Assembly (NCBI GenBank): GCA_027491195.1
Contig: JAIXWQ010000002.1
Span: 1-51,091, forward strand
Reading direction: 5' to 3'
Origin: Cytophagaceae bacterium
GTDB lineage: Bacteria > Bacteroidota > Bacteroidia > Cytophagales > Spirosomataceae
Length of the DNA stretch: 51,091 nucleotides
Below are positions 40,633 to 49,664 of this stretch, one piece after another (positions within the stretch are counted from its first letter, which is position 1; the number at the start of each line of letters is the position of its first letter). The notes under the pieces were generated by a model. That model was not told where the DNA came from. It ran no database searches and saw nothing but the letters and a program-made list of their open reading frames with translations. A program made the translations under genes and the position numbers.

Positions 40633-40659
40633 GAATAAAAAAGCTTCGCTTTTTTATTC
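40633..40659 (-). terminator. GAA-loop hairpin terminator overlapping the ferredoxin stop
   Basis: A perfect 12-bp stem (40633-40644 with 40648-40659), three-base loop TTC (GAA on the minus strand), the core being AAAAAAGC/GCTTTTTT. The ferredoxin stop codon (complement of 40654-40656) lies in the stem. Confidence 0.7.
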
Positions 40660-41001
40660 CGCATGCAACCACGCCTTCTTCGCCAATAACGTTTCGTTAT
40701 CTTCTTCGCGATCTGGATCTGGTACGCAGCAATCTACTGGGCAAACCGCAGCACATTGTGGCTCCTCGTGGAAACCAGTACATTCTGTACACTTATCTGG
40801 AACGATATAATAGAATTCGTCTGAAACAGGTTCTACTGGTGTTTTCGCATCCATGGTAGATCCATCTTCTAATTCAATTTCAGTTAAGGCTGTCCCTCCT
40901 GCCCACGTCCATTCTACACCACCTTCATAGATAGCTGTGTTCGGGCATTCTGGTTCACAGGCCCCACAGTTAATACATTCGTCTGTTATGATAATTGCCA
41001 T
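40654..41001 (-). CDS. 2[4Fe-4S] ferredoxin with insert
   Basis: A 115-residue electron carrier. The first cluster motif is [12 protein letters not shown] near the N-terminus; the second is [19 protein letters not shown] 40-residue insert rich in acidic and aromatic residues separates them, and the extended spacing in the second motif is as in Allochromatium-type ferredoxins. The tail is acidic (E-E-D-N-E-T). It is divergent from the acyl-CoA reductase across 112 bp. Confidence 0.92.
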   Translation of the reverse strand: MAIIITDECINCGACEPECPNTAIYEGGVEWTWAGGTALTEIELEDGSTMDAKTPVEPVSDEFYYIVPDKCTECTGFHEEPQCAAVCPVDCCVPDPDREEDNETLLAKKAWLHAE

Positions 41002-41113
41002 ACCAATGTTTTTGTTTGTAGCCGCAATTTACGAACATAAATTTGAATAGTATATAATTTATATGGACTAACCGAAAATTTTTCGACCTTTGTGAGGTAA
41101 AATCTTTATTTAT

Positions 41114-42109
41114 ATGCCCAAGGCTTCTTTTTTGCAACTTATCTCCTATCTAAAGCAATTCTTCTCGGATGAATCGAATCGAGAAAAAATAGAATTATTT
41201 ATAGATAAGTCCGTAAATGAGAATCCTTGGTTTTCCGAAACCTTGGTTCGTCATGCGATGCAAGCCATCGAGGAGCAGTTTTTTTCTGTTGAAGCTTGGG
41301 AAGCATTTTACGAAAATCATCCGGGTCAAGTTGCCACATCCAAAAAGGTAGGGATAGTATTAGCTGGAAATTTACCGGCTGTTGGATTGCATGATGTTTT
41401 AATGGTATTGGCTTCTGGAAATGAAGCCTATTTGAAATTGAGTTCTCAGGATAAAGCCTTGATGCAATTATTTGTGTTGGCGATGCAATCTTTTGATTCA
41501 GCTATTCCGGTACACATTATTGATCGTTTGCAAGGGATGGATGCCGTCATTGCGACGGGAAGTGATTTTTCTGGCGGTTATTTTGCACATTATTTTTCGA
41601 CTATTCCTCACATTATACGTAAGAATAGAAGTTCTTTAGCGGTGTTAAAGGGAAATGAAACGATAGCCGATTTCAAGGGGTTAGCGCAGGATATCTTTAC
41701 GTATTATGGATTAGGTTGCCGAAATGTGTCTACACTAGCTGTGCCTACCACGTATGATTTGACCCCATTATTTGACGAATTGACGAAGGAAACTTGGGTG
41801 TTAGATCATTCTAAGTATTCGAATAATTTTCAATACCACCGCACTTTGTTCTTATTGAATCAGATTCCGCATTTTGATTTAGGTAATCTGCTCGTGACAG
41901 AAAATGATGATTTGGTTTCTCCTGTGGGTGTTTTATATGTTCACCGGTATATGGATGAGGCTTCTTTACAGGCTTGGATTTCTGAGCGTGAAGAGAAGAT
42001 TCAGTGTAAGGTAGGTTTGGAGATTGGTTTTGGCCAAAGTCAACATCCAGCCCTCGATGACTTCGCGGACGGAATCGATACTTATGACTTCTTGATTAAT
42101 CTTTCATAG
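41114..42109 (+). CDS. LuxC-type acyl-CoA reductase
   Basis: A 331-residue protein of the LuxC/acyl-CoA reductase family (PF05893), which reduces acyl-CoA or acyl-enzyme to aldehyde with NADPH. The segment G-I-V-L-A-G-N-L-P-A-V-G-L-H-D and the catalytic C202 in Y-G-L-G-C-R-N-V-S match. Standard LuxC is about 480 residues, so this is a shorter Bacteroidota form. No LuxAB or LuxE genes are nearby, so bioluminescence is not implied. The product could feed wax, lipid or pigment chemistry. Its end overlaps the convergent PAP2 gene by 28 bp. Confidence 0.85.
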   Translation: MPKASFLQLISYLKQFFSDESNREKIELFIDKSVNENPWFSETLVRHAMQAIEEQFFSVEAWEAFYENHPGQVATSKKVGIVLAGNLPAVGLHDVLMVLASGNEAYLKLSSQDKALMQLFVLAMQSFDSAIPVHIIDRLQGMDAVIATGSDFSGGYFAHYFSTIPHIIRKNRSSLAVLKGNETIADFKGLAQDIFTYYGLGCRNVSTLAVPTTYDLTPLFDELTKETWVLDHSKYSNNFQYHRTLFLLNQIPHFDLGNLLVTENDDLVSPVGVLYVHRYMDEASLQAWISEREEKIQCKVGLEIGFGQSQHPALDDFADGIDTYDFLINLS

Positions 42110-42627
42110 AGTAGAAATAATCCCCACGCTCCTACTGATCCTACTAGAGCACCTACGATTACATCTAAAGGATAATGCGCTCCCAGGTATATTCTGCTGT
42201 AGGAAATAAGCGATGCCCATAGAATCATAGCTAGGCCAGCGAACTTATTCTTAGTCAATAAATAATAGCCCACTGCAATTGCAAAAGAGTTCGCCGCGTG
42301 TGAGCTGCAAAATCCAAACATCCCTCCGCATCCTGCTGGCAAGTGAATCCACGATTGAAATTCCTCTACGTGGCATGGTCGTAAGCGTTTAAATAAGGGC
42401 TTTAAAAGACTCGAACTGAATTGATCAGCTAAAACCACCGTTGAAATTAAATAGATGATTGCTTTCCAGCAGGCCGACTGATAGCGTCTGAATAAATAGT
42501 AGATTAATACTCCGTAGAGAGGAATCCAGGTTAGTTTGCCTGAAATGATTTCCATAGGGCCATCAAGCCAAGGCTGATGTGCCTCGTTTATAAACCTGAA
42601 AAGATCGGAATCCCAAGCTGGAAACAT
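42082..42627 (-). CDS. PAP2-family membrane phosphatase
   Basis: A 181-residue membrane phosphatase with about five helices. The three family motifs are K-P-L-F-K-R-L-R-P (K-x6-R-P), S-S-H-A (in place of P-S-G-H) and S-R-I-Y-L-G-A-H-Y-P-L-D. Such enzymes dephosphorylate undecaprenyl pyrophosphate, phosphatidate or similar lipids; which is not determined. The ATG lies 3 bp after the trpS end. Confidence 0.9.
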   Translation of the reverse strand: MFPAWDSDLFRFINEAHQPWLDGPMEIISGKLTWIPLYGVLIYYLFRRYQSACWKAIIYLISTVVLADQFSSSLLKPLFKRLRPCHVEEFQSWIHLPAGCGGMFGFCSSHAANSFAIAVGYYLLTKNKFAGLAMILWASLISYSRIYLGAHYPLDVIVGALVGSVGAWGLFLLYERLIKKS

Positions 42628-42630
42628 AGG

Positions 42631-43602
42631 TTAAAATTTGAATTCTGCTCGAATACGGGCAATTGTTGCTTCGGCGATGGGTTGTACTTTTTGTTCCCCT
42701 ATCGCTAATTTTTCTTCAATGATTTCTGGGTGCGCGATGAAGTAGTCAAACTTCTCTCTCGCCTCTTTGAAATAGCCTAACATTAATTCGTGTAAGGCTT
42801 GCTTTGCGTGTCCATACCCATAGCCACCTGCTACATAATTAGTGCGCATTTCCGCCACCTGAGCTGGAGAGGCCATCAATGAATAAAGCTTGAAGGTGAT
42901 ATCGTTGTCTGGATTTTTGGGTTCCTCTAAAGGAGTCGTATCAGTCACAATTTTCTTGATCTGCTTCAATAAATCCTTTTCAGGCAAGAAGATATCAATA
43001 TAGTTGTTCAAGGATTTGCTCATTTTAGCTCCGTCTAGACCTGGAATGGTCATGACGTCTTCGTTAATTCGAGCCTCAGGTAAGACAAAAATATCTTTGT
43101 TGTAGCGCTTATTCACCGAATTCGCGATGTCGCGGGTCATTTCAATGTGCTGTCTTTGGTCCTTACCCACCGGGATAAGATGTGCATCATATAGAACGAT
43201 GTCAGCGGCTTGTAAAACAGGATAGGTAAAAAGGCCGGCATTCACATCCGATAACTTATCCGATTTGTCCTTGAAACTGTGCGCATTCGCTAGCATTGGG
43301 AAGGGTGTGAAGCAATTTAGGTACCACATTAATTCGGTGTGGTAGGCAGCTAATTTAGATTGACGATAGAAGAAGTTTTTCTCGGTATCAAAGCCAAAAG
43401 CTAACCAGGCAGCGGCTATAGATAAGGTATTCGCTCGAATGCTATCCCCGTCTTTTAAAGAAGTAAGGGTGTGTAAGTCAGCAATAAATAAAAAGGATTC
43501 GTTGCCTGCCTGCTTTGAAAGCTCGACCGCTGGCATGATCGCCCCTAAAATATTTCCTAAATGGGGCTTTCCTGAAGCCTGAATGCCCGTTAATATACGC
43601 AT
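42631..43602 (-). CDS. trpS: Tryptophanyl-tRNA synthetase
   Basis: A 323-residue class I synthetase charging tRNA-Trp. The HIGH-type motif is G-K-P-H-L-G-N near the N-terminus (Q-A-S-G-K-P-H-L-G-N), the KMSKS motif is A-K-M-S-K-S-L-N-N, and D-L-H-T-L and Q-H-I-E-M-T-R-D are the usual contacts. The ATG at 43600-43602 is chosen; the frame extends eight codons upstream. It is divergent from the DUF2461 gene. Confidence 0.95.
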   Translation of the reverse strand: MRILTGIQASGKPHLGNILGAIMPAVELSKQAGNESFLFIADLHTLTSLKDGDSIRANTLSIAAAWLAFGFDTEKNFFYRQSKLAAYHTELMWYLNCFTPFPMLANAHSFKDKSDKLSDVNAGLFTYPVLQAADIVLYDAHLIPVGKDQRQHIEMTRDIANSVNKRYNKDIFVLPEARINEDVMTIPGLDGAKMSKSLNNYIDIFLPEKDLLKQIKKIVTDTTPLEEPKNPDNDITFKLYSLMASPAQVAEMRTNYVAGGYGYGHAKQALHELMLGYFKEAREKFDYFIAHPEIIEEKLAIGEQKVQPIAEATIARIRAEFKF

Positions 43603-43721
43603 AGCTTGTTTTAATAATTTATGCAAAAATCAGTAAAATAGACCATAACTCCAAAGGATTTGCGCTTGGGCATTCGAGCTAAATTCGCTAAATTCGTTTT
43701 TACAATTACACTCCTTTTTCG

Positions 43722-44405
43722 ATGTCCCTCTCTCCTAGCCTTTTGGCCTTTTTGCGTGATCTCCGTGTTAATAACACCCGGGAATGGTTTGCGGAAAATA
43801 AGGCGGTTTATGAGAAAGAGAAAAAAGGTTTTGATGCCTGGACTACTGAATTGATTTCGGAATTTGCGGATTTCGAGAATATGGATGGCGTGTTATTGAA
43901 ACATTGCTCTTACCGAATCTACCGAGATGTCCGCTTCTCTAAAAATAAGGAACCTTATAAGACCTGGTTTTCGGCGAGTTTTTCAGAGGGAGGTCGTAAG
44001 TCTGATTTGATGGACTATTATGTGCACATTGAGCCTAATGGAGCCTCTTTTTTAGGTGGAGGTATGTATTCACCTACCCCTGAACAATTAGCTGCCTTTC
44101 GCCAAGAAGTAGATTATAATGCGGCAGGATTGCGTAAGATTATTAAGGATCCTACGTTTGCATCCGTTTTTGGGGAGGAAGTGGGTGAGAGTCTAGTCAG
44201 AATTCCGAAGGGATTTGATGCCGATCATCCGGATGCCGAATTACTGAAGAAGAAACAATTGTTTTTCTGGAGGAAATATACCGACCAACAAGTTGCGTCC
44301 CCTGATTTTACCCAACAGTTGATATCTGATGCGAAGGTATTAAAGCCTTTCTTAGATTTCTTGAATGCTGTATTTTTTGAAAAAGAACCTTTTATAAAAG
44401 AATAA
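43722..44405 (+). CDS. DUF2461 family protein
   Basis: A 227-residue protein of the DUF2461/TIGR02453 family with function unknown. The pattern is F-L-R-D-L-R-V-N-N-T-R-E-W-F-A-E-N-K, H-C-S-Y-R-I-Y-R-D-V-R-F-S-K-N-K-E-P-Y-K-T and L-G-G-G-M-Y-S-P. No signal peptide or membrane helix is seen. It lies 6 bp before dnaE and may be transcribed with it. Confidence 0.88.
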   Translation: MSLSPSLLAFLRDLRVNNTREWFAENKAVYEKEKKGFDAWTTELISEFADFENMDGVLLKHCSYRIYRDVRFSKNKEPYKTWFSASFSEGGRKSDLMDYYVHIEPNGASFLGGGMYSPTPEQLAAFRQEVDYNAAGLRKIIKDPTFASVFGEEVGESLVRIPKGFDADHPDAELLKKKQLFFWRKYTDQQVASPDFTQQLISDAKVLKPFLDFLNAVFFEKEPFIKE

Positions 44406-44411
44406 GCCTCT

Positions 44412-47400
44412 ATGCAGTTTTCGCATTTGCACAATCATTCCCAGTTTTCTCTCCTAGATGGTGCGTCTAAGATTTCGTCTATGTTCAAGAAGGCGAAAGC
44501 GGATAATATGCCCGCTGTAGCGATTACAGATCATGGGAATATGTTTGGGGTGTTTCAATTTGTGGCAGAAGCGGGAAAGCAAGGGGTGAAACCGATTGTG
44601 GGTTGTGAGTTTTATTTAGTGAATGACCGCCATAAGCAGGTTTTTACCAAAGACTTAAAGGATAAGCGCTATCACCAGTTATTTCTAGCGAAAAATCCAG
44701 AGGGATATCAGAATTTAGTGAAGTTATGTTCTCTTGGATTTATGGAGGGCATGTATTCCAAATACCCTCGAATTGACAAAGAACTCGTATTAAAATACCA
44801 CAAGGGCTTAATCGCGACGACTTGCTGTTTAGGTGCTTCGGTTCCTCAGGCTATTTTACGAGATGGTGAGGAAGCGGCGGAGAAGGAATTTAAGTGGTGG
44901 TTGGATTTGTTTGGTGAGGATTATTATATCGAGGTCCAGAATCACTTCATTCCGGAGCAGCAGACGGTGAATGAGGTATTATTGCGCTTCGCGAAGAAGT
45001 ACAATGTGAAGGTGATTGCGTCGAATGATAGCCATTATTTGGACCAAAAAGACGCCAACGCCCACGATATTCTTCTTTGTATCAATACCGGCGAAAAACA
45101 GGCCACTCCTACCTACAAAGATATTGAAGGTGATTTTGACATGAAAGGAAAGCGTTTTGCGTTCTATAATGATCAATTCTATTTTAAGACGACGGAGGAG
45201 ATGACAAAATTATGGTCCCATGTTCCGGAGGCCATCGATAATACTAATGAAATCGTAGGAAAAGTAGAAACCTTGAAATTAACCAAGGATGTGCTTTTGC
45301 CTAATTTCCAAATACCATCGACTTTTCTAAGTCAGGACGATTATTTGGAGCATATCACGATGGAAGGCGCGAAAAAGCGTTACATCGATATTGATCAGGT
45401 GGTAGAAGAACGTTTGCGATTCGAGTTGCATACGATCAGAACGATGGGTTTTGCCGGTTATTTCTTGATTGTTGCTGATTTCATCCAGGCGGGACGTGAC
45501 TTAGGCGTTTATGTGGGGCCAGGTCGTGGTTCTGCCGCGGGTTCAGTAGTCGCTTATTGCCTTGGAATTACGAATATCGATCCGATTAAGTACAATCTCC
45601 TTTTTGAGCGTTTCTTAAATCCAGATCGTAAGTCATTACCCGATATTGATACGGACTTTGACGATGAAGGTCGTCAAAAAGTAATTGATTATGTCGTGGA
45701 CAAGTACGGTAAAAACCAAGTGGCGCATATTGCTACCTATGGAACCATGGCGGCGAAAATGTCAATTAAAGACGTTTCTCGTGTATTAGACCTCCCCTTA
45801 CAGGAATCTAATGCGTTAGCTAAATTGGTTCCGGAGAAACCGAAAATCACGCTAGATCGTATTTTCAATGCGGCTTTGACGGGAGATAAGAGCTTAGCGG
45901 ATAAAGAAGGCTTGAATCCAGAAGAATTAGAGCAAGTAAAAGAATTGCGTCGGATTAAAGAGGCGGGTGGTTTACCGGCTACAGTGATTGAGAATGCGCT
46001 CGTTTTAGAGGGTTCTGTTCGCGGTACGGGTATTCACGCGGCAGGTATCATCATCGCTCCTTCTGATTTGACCGATATCTTGCCCGTGGCGACTTCAAAG
46101 GATGTAAATCTCTTGATAACGCAATACGATGGCTCAGTGATTGAGAATGCGGGGGTAATTAAAATGGACTTTTTGGGCCTAAAAACCCTCTCTATCTTAA
46201 AGGAAGCGGTTCGATTAATTAAGCAGAATCATAACGAGGATATCATTTTAGATGATTTGCCTCTAGATGATAAAACGACTTACGAGTTATACCAAAGAGC
46301 GGAAACAAACGGAACCTTCCAGTTTGAATCCCCGGGTATGCAGAAGCACTTACGTGACCTGAAGCCCGATCAGTTCTCCGATTTGATTGCGATGAATGCC
46401 TTGTTCCGTCCAGGACCGATGGTGTATATCCCGAATTACATTGCGCGTAAACACGGTCGCGAGAAGATTGAATACGATTTGCCAGAAATGGAGGAGTATT
46501 TAAGTGATACCTATGGTATTACGGTCTACCAAGAGCAGGTAATGCTACTTTCCCAAAAGCTTGCGAATTTCACCAAAGGTGATGCCGATGTGCTTCGTAA
46601 AGCGATGGGTAAAAAGGACAAAGCGACCATCGATAAGATGAAGAGCAAGTTCATGGAAGGCGGAGCGGCGAATAATCATCCGACAGATAAGTTGGATAAG
46701 ATATGGACGGACTGGGAAGCTTTTGCTCAATACGCCTTTAACAAATCGCACTCAACTTGCTATGGTTTAGTGGCTTACCAAACAGGCTATCTGAAAGCAA
46801 ACTACCCTCCTGAGTTTATGGCGGCGGTGCTTTCGAACTCTTTGGGTAACATTGAGAAGATTACCTTCTTCATGGACGAGTGTAAACGGATGGGCTTGAG
46901 TTTATTAGTTCCAGACGTGAATGAATCTTCTCGTTCGTTTGCGGTGAACAAGAAAGGCCAAATTCGTTTCGGCTTAGGCGCTATCAAAGGCGTGGGTGAT
47001 GCAGCGGTGGATGCGATAGTGGAAGAGCGTCAGAAAAATGGCGAATACAAAGATATTTTCGACTTCGTTTCGCGGATTAACGTGCGTCAAGTAAATAAGA
47101 AGAGTTTAGAGTCCTTAGCTTTAGCGGGTGCTTTTGACTGTTTCCCTGAGGTGCAGCGTTCACATTATTTTGCGCTAGATCCACAGGATAATACGAATTT
47201 TATTGAGAAAATCGTGCGTTATTCCTCTCGCATGGCTGAATTGAAGGCGGAAGCAACGGCATCTTTGTTCGGCGAATTAGGAGCTGGAACGGGGAATGAC
47301 ATTGCTCAGCCTCGTATTCCTACGGCCGAGCCTTGGTCTGTGATGGAGCAATTGAAGAATGAGAAAGAAGTGGTGGGGGTCTATATTTCTGGACATCCTT

Positions 47401-47978
47401 TGGACGAATACAAAACAGAGATTTCGAACTTCTGTAATTCAAATACAGGTCAATTAGAATCACGTCCTAACGTAGCCCAGACCTTTGCAGGTATCGTCAC
47501 GAAAGTCAACGTCAGAACATCTGCGAACGGAAATCAATTTATGATCTTCACCATTGAAGATTATGCAGGAAATTATGAATTTGCTTTATTCTCTAAGGAT
47601 TACATCCAGTTTGAGCGATTTATAGCCTTAGATCGACTACTATTTATCAATGGTTCTTACCAGTTGAAGAATCGCCACATGGATCAAATGGTCTTTAAGA
47701 TTCAGTCCATCGAATTATTGTCTGAGATTTTAAGTGACAGAACGAAAGAAATCAAATTACGTTTAGATTTGAATCGACTAAAACCAGCCTTATTAGATTT
47801 ATTGCAAGAGACTCTTGAACGCAATAAGGGAGATAAAAAATTGACCATCGAGGTATATGATGAGCAGGAGAAAATGGGAATGGACTTTTTATCGCGTAAA
47901 ATGCAGGTTTCGATAACAAAAGACTTGATTTCCGAGTTGAAAGAGCTTGACAATGTGGGCTTTAAATTAATTTCTTAA
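44412..47978 (+). CDS. dnaE: DNA polymerase III subunit alpha
   Basis: The 1188-residue catalytic subunit of the replicative polymerase. An N-terminal PHP domain (H-L-H-N-H-S-Q-F-S-L-L-D-G, A-I-T-D-H-G-N) is followed by the polymerase region with P-D-I-D-T-D-F-D-D-E-G-R and G-R-G-S-A-A-G-S-V. The fingers carry F-N-K-S-H-S and R-K-A-M-G-K-K, then a helix-hairpin-helix region (G-L-G-A-I-K-G-V-G), and an OB domain near 1000. No C-terminal proofreading domain is fused. It is the DnaE1-type, not PolC. Confidence 0.96.
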   Translation: MQFSHLHNHSQFSLLDGASKISSMFKKAKADNMPAVAITDHGNMFGVFQFVAEAGKQGVKPIVGCEFYLVNDRHKQVFTKDLKDKRYHQLFLAKNPEGYQNLVKLCSLGFMEGMYSKYPRIDKELVLKYHKGLIATTCCLGASVPQAILRDGEEAAEKEFKWWLDLFGEDYYIEVQNHFIPEQQTVNEVLLRFAKKYNVKVIASNDSHYLDQKDANAHDILLCINTGEKQATPTYKDIEGDFDMKGKRFAFYNDQFYFKTTEEMTKLWSHVPEAIDNTNEIVGKVETLKLTKDVLLPNFQIPSTFLSQDDYLEHITMEGAKKRYIDIDQVVEERLRFELHTIRTMGFAGYFLIVADFIQAGRDLGVYVGPGRGSAAGSVVAYCLGITNIDPIKYNLLFERFLNPDRKSLPDIDTDFDDEGRQKVIDYVVDKYGKNQVAHIATYGTMAAKMSIKDVSRVLDLPLQESNALAKLVPEKPKITLDRIFNAALTGDKSLADKEGLNPEELEQVKELRRIKEAGGLPATVIENALVLEGSVRGTGIHAAGIIIAPSDLTDILPVATSKDVNLLITQYDGSVIENAGVIKMDFLGLKTLSILKEAVRLIKQNHNEDIILDDLPLDDKTTYELYQRAETNGTFQFESPGMQKHLRDLKPDQFSDLIAMNALFRPGPMVYIPNYIARKHGREKIEYDLPEMEEYLSDTYGITVYQEQVMLLSQKLANFTKGDADVLRKAMGKKDKATIDKMKSKFMEGGAANNHPTDKLDKIWTDWEAFAQYAFNKSHSTCYGLVAYQTGYLKANYPPEFMAAVLSNSLGNIEKITFFMDECKRMGLSLLVPDVNESSRSFAVNKKGQIRFGLGAIKGVGDAAVDAIVEERQKNGEYKDIFDFVSRINVRQVNKKSLESLALAGAFDCFPEVQRSHYFALDPQDNTNFIEKIVRYSSRMAELKAEATASLFGELGAGTGNDIAQPRIPTAEPWSVMEQLKNEKEVVGVYISGHPLDEYKTEISNFCNSNTGQLESRPNVAQTFAGIVTKVNVRTSANGNQFMIFTIEDYAGNYEFALFSKDYIQFERFIALDRLLFINGSYQLKNRHMDQMVFKIQSIELLSEILSDRTKEIKLRLDLNRLKPALLDLLQETLERNKGDKKLTIEVYDEQEKMGMDFLSRKMQVSITKDLISELKELDNVGFKLIS

Positions 47979-48018
47979 ATTTTTATCCGGGGAACTAATT
48001 CTTCTGCCGGTTTTGTTT

Positions 48019-48026
48019 TAATTTTG
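48019..48026 (+). promoter_or_regulatory. Candidate -7 element (TAatTTTG) for trxA
   Basis: TAATTTTG ends 23 bases before the trxA ATG, the same distance as in GSII P2. No TTG at the normal distance is seen. Confidence 0.4.
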
Positions 48027-48049
48027 AATTTTATAAAATATATCAAACA

Positions 48050-48373
48050 ATGGGAAAATACGTAGAGGCAACAGATGCTAATTTTCAAGAGTTAATCGGC
48101 ACTGATACACCAGTTTTAGTAGATTTTTGGGCAGAGTGGTGTGGCCCATGTAAGATGATCGGACCGATCGTAGAGGAGTTAGCAGGAGATGTAGAAGGTC
48201 AAGCGATTGTAGCAAAAATGAATGTAGACCAAAATTCAGCGGTACCTGCTTCTTTAGGTATTCGTTCAATTCCTACTTTAATGGTATTCAAGAAAGGTGA
48301 AATGGTAGAGCGTTTAGTGGGTGGAAATATCCCTAAGTCTGTTTTAGCTGAGACTTTATTGAAGCACGCTTAA
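48050..48373 (+). CDS. trxA: Thioredoxin
   Basis: The 107-residue cytoplasmic thioredoxin, a disulfide reductase. Active site W-C31-G-P-C34-K, V-L-V-D-F-W-A-E-W before it, the cis-Pro in S-I-P-T-L-M and G-G-N-I-P-K at the end. Length and motifs are standard. The stop overlaps the convergent aminotransferase stop by four bases, and the trxA terminator lies inside that gene. Confidence 0.96.
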   Translation: MGKYVEATDANFQELIGTDTPVLVDFWAEWCGPCKMIGPIVEELAGDVEGQAIVAKMNVDQNSAVPASLGIRSIPTLMVFKKGEMVERLVGGNIPKSVLAETLLKHA

Positions 48374-49575
48374 ATTTTAAGTGCATAAACTTTATCCATA
48401 GCCTGTAACAAAATGTTGCAGGCTATTTTTATTTCCTCCTCTGTGATCGTTAACGGAGGTGCAATTCGTAGTGAATTATCGCAGAATAGGAACCAATCTG
48501 TTATCAAACCGTTCTTAATGCATTCATCAATGACGGCTTTCACGGTCTTGAAGTCTTTCATTTCCACAGCTAACATAAATCCGATACCTCGTACTTCCTT
48601 AATGATGGGATGAGCTAAGAGGCTATGGAATAATGCGCTTTTTGCTGGAATTTGCTCCATTAAGTTTTCATTCACTATATAATTCAAGGTGGCCAATGAA
48701 GCTGCACAGGAAACGGGATGTCCACCAAAAGTCGTGATATGGCCTAAAACCGGCTCAAAACTCAAGGTTTTCATCAATCTTTCATTCGCTATAAACGCTC
48801 CAATGGGCATTCCGCCACCCATTCCTTTCGCGGTTAACAAGATATCAGGCACAATTTCCATGGCTTGAAATGCCCAGAAAGTTCCAGTTCTACCAAAACC
48901 CGATTGGATTTCGTCAACAATTAACAGAGTCCCCGTTTCATCACATCGCTTTCGTAAGGCTTGAAAATAGGCTTTAGTAGCTGTTTTAACTCCAGCCTCC
49001 CCTGCTACCATTTCGATGACAACGGCTGCAGTTCGCTTGGTTATCTTTTTTAGATTCCCTATACACCCGTGGTGAATATGCTGAATATCGGGTAATAAAG
49101 GGCGAAAAGCGTTTTTGAAGTTCTCATCCCCTGCGATTGACAAAGCACCTTGACTGGCGCCGTGGTAGGCATTGAAACAAGAAATGAATTCCGTTCTACC
49201 CGTATAGCGTTTTGCTAATTTCATAGCTCCTTCTACCGCCTCCGTGCCTGAATTCGTGAAATAGACTTGATTTAAGGTGTCTGTTCCGGTGGACTTAACT
49301 AGAGCTTGGGCTAGTTTTACTTGCGGGCTTTGGATATATTCCCCGTAGACCATCAAATGCATGTAGTTGTCAACTTGGTCTTTAACGGCTTTTACAACGG
49401 CTGGATTACAATGCCCCACATTAGATACGGCGATTCCGGAGATTAAATCCATATAGGATTTGCCTGCCGTATCATATAGGTATACTCCTTCTGCTTTGGT
49501 AATTTCCAAAGCCAATGGCGCATCCGAGGTGGGCGCCATAAATTTTTGAAAGAGTTGTCTATGTGTGAATCCCAT
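48370..49575 (-). CDS. Class III PLP aminotransferase (acetylornithine/ornithine type)
   Basis: A 401-residue pyridoxal-phosphate enzyme. The PLP lysine is K250 in T-A-K-G-M-G-G-G-M-P; V-D-E-I-Q-S-G-F-G-R-T-G, N-S-G-T-E-A-V-E-G-A and H-I-T-T-F-G-G-H-P match class III. The sequence resembles acetylornithine, ornithine or 4-aminobutyrate aminotransferases; no arginine-pathway gene is adjacent, so the substrate is not settled. The ATG at 49573-49575 is preferred; a TTG three codons upstream is possible. Confidence 0.88.
   Translation of the reverse strand: MGFTHRQLFQKFMAPTSDAPLALEITKAEGVYLYDTAGKSYMDLISGIAVSNVGHCNPAVVKAVKDQVDNYMHLMVYGEYIQSPQVKLAQALVKSTGTDTLNQVYFTNSGTEAVEGAMKLAKRYTGRTEFISCFNAYHGASQGALSIAGDENFKNAFRPLLPDIQHIHHGCIGNLKKITKRTAAVVIEMVAGEAGVKTATKAYFQALRKRCDETGTLLIVDEIQSGFGRTGTFWAFQAMEIVPDILLTAKGMGGGMPIGAFIANERLMKTLSFEPVLGHITTFGGHPVSCAASLATLNYIVNENLMEQIPAKSALFHSLLAHPIIKEVRGIGFMLAVEMKDFKTVKAVIDECIKNGLITDWFLFCDNSLRIAPPLTITEEEIKIACNILLQAMDKVYALKI
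48398..48430 (+). terminator. trxA terminator, antisense inside the aminotransferase gene
   Basis: A 13-bp stem (48398-48410 with 48414-48426; one T-G pair; core AGCCTG/CAGGCT), a three-base AAA loop, then TTTTT. It lies in the last 60 bp of the aminotransferase coding sequence, on the opposite strand. Confidence 0.8.
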
Positions 49576-49652
49576 AAGCCGCAAAATTACGTTAATTCTT
49601 GTTAATCATTCGCCGTTTATCAAATTATTCAAGCCGTATCCATCGATTCGTT

Positions 49653-49660
49653 TATTTTTG
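49653..49660 (+). promoter_or_regulatory. Candidate -7 element (TAttTTTG) for the DUF5686 gene
   Basis: TATTTTTG ends four bases before the ATG, suggesting a nearly leaderless transcript. No TTG at the normal distance is seen. Confidence 0.4.
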
Positions 49661-49664
49661 CTTT

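Noticed and set aside
41114-42109. Bioluminescence operon from a LuxC-like gene
   Set aside because: No luciferase or LuxD/LuxE genes nearby and the protein is shorter than LuxC.
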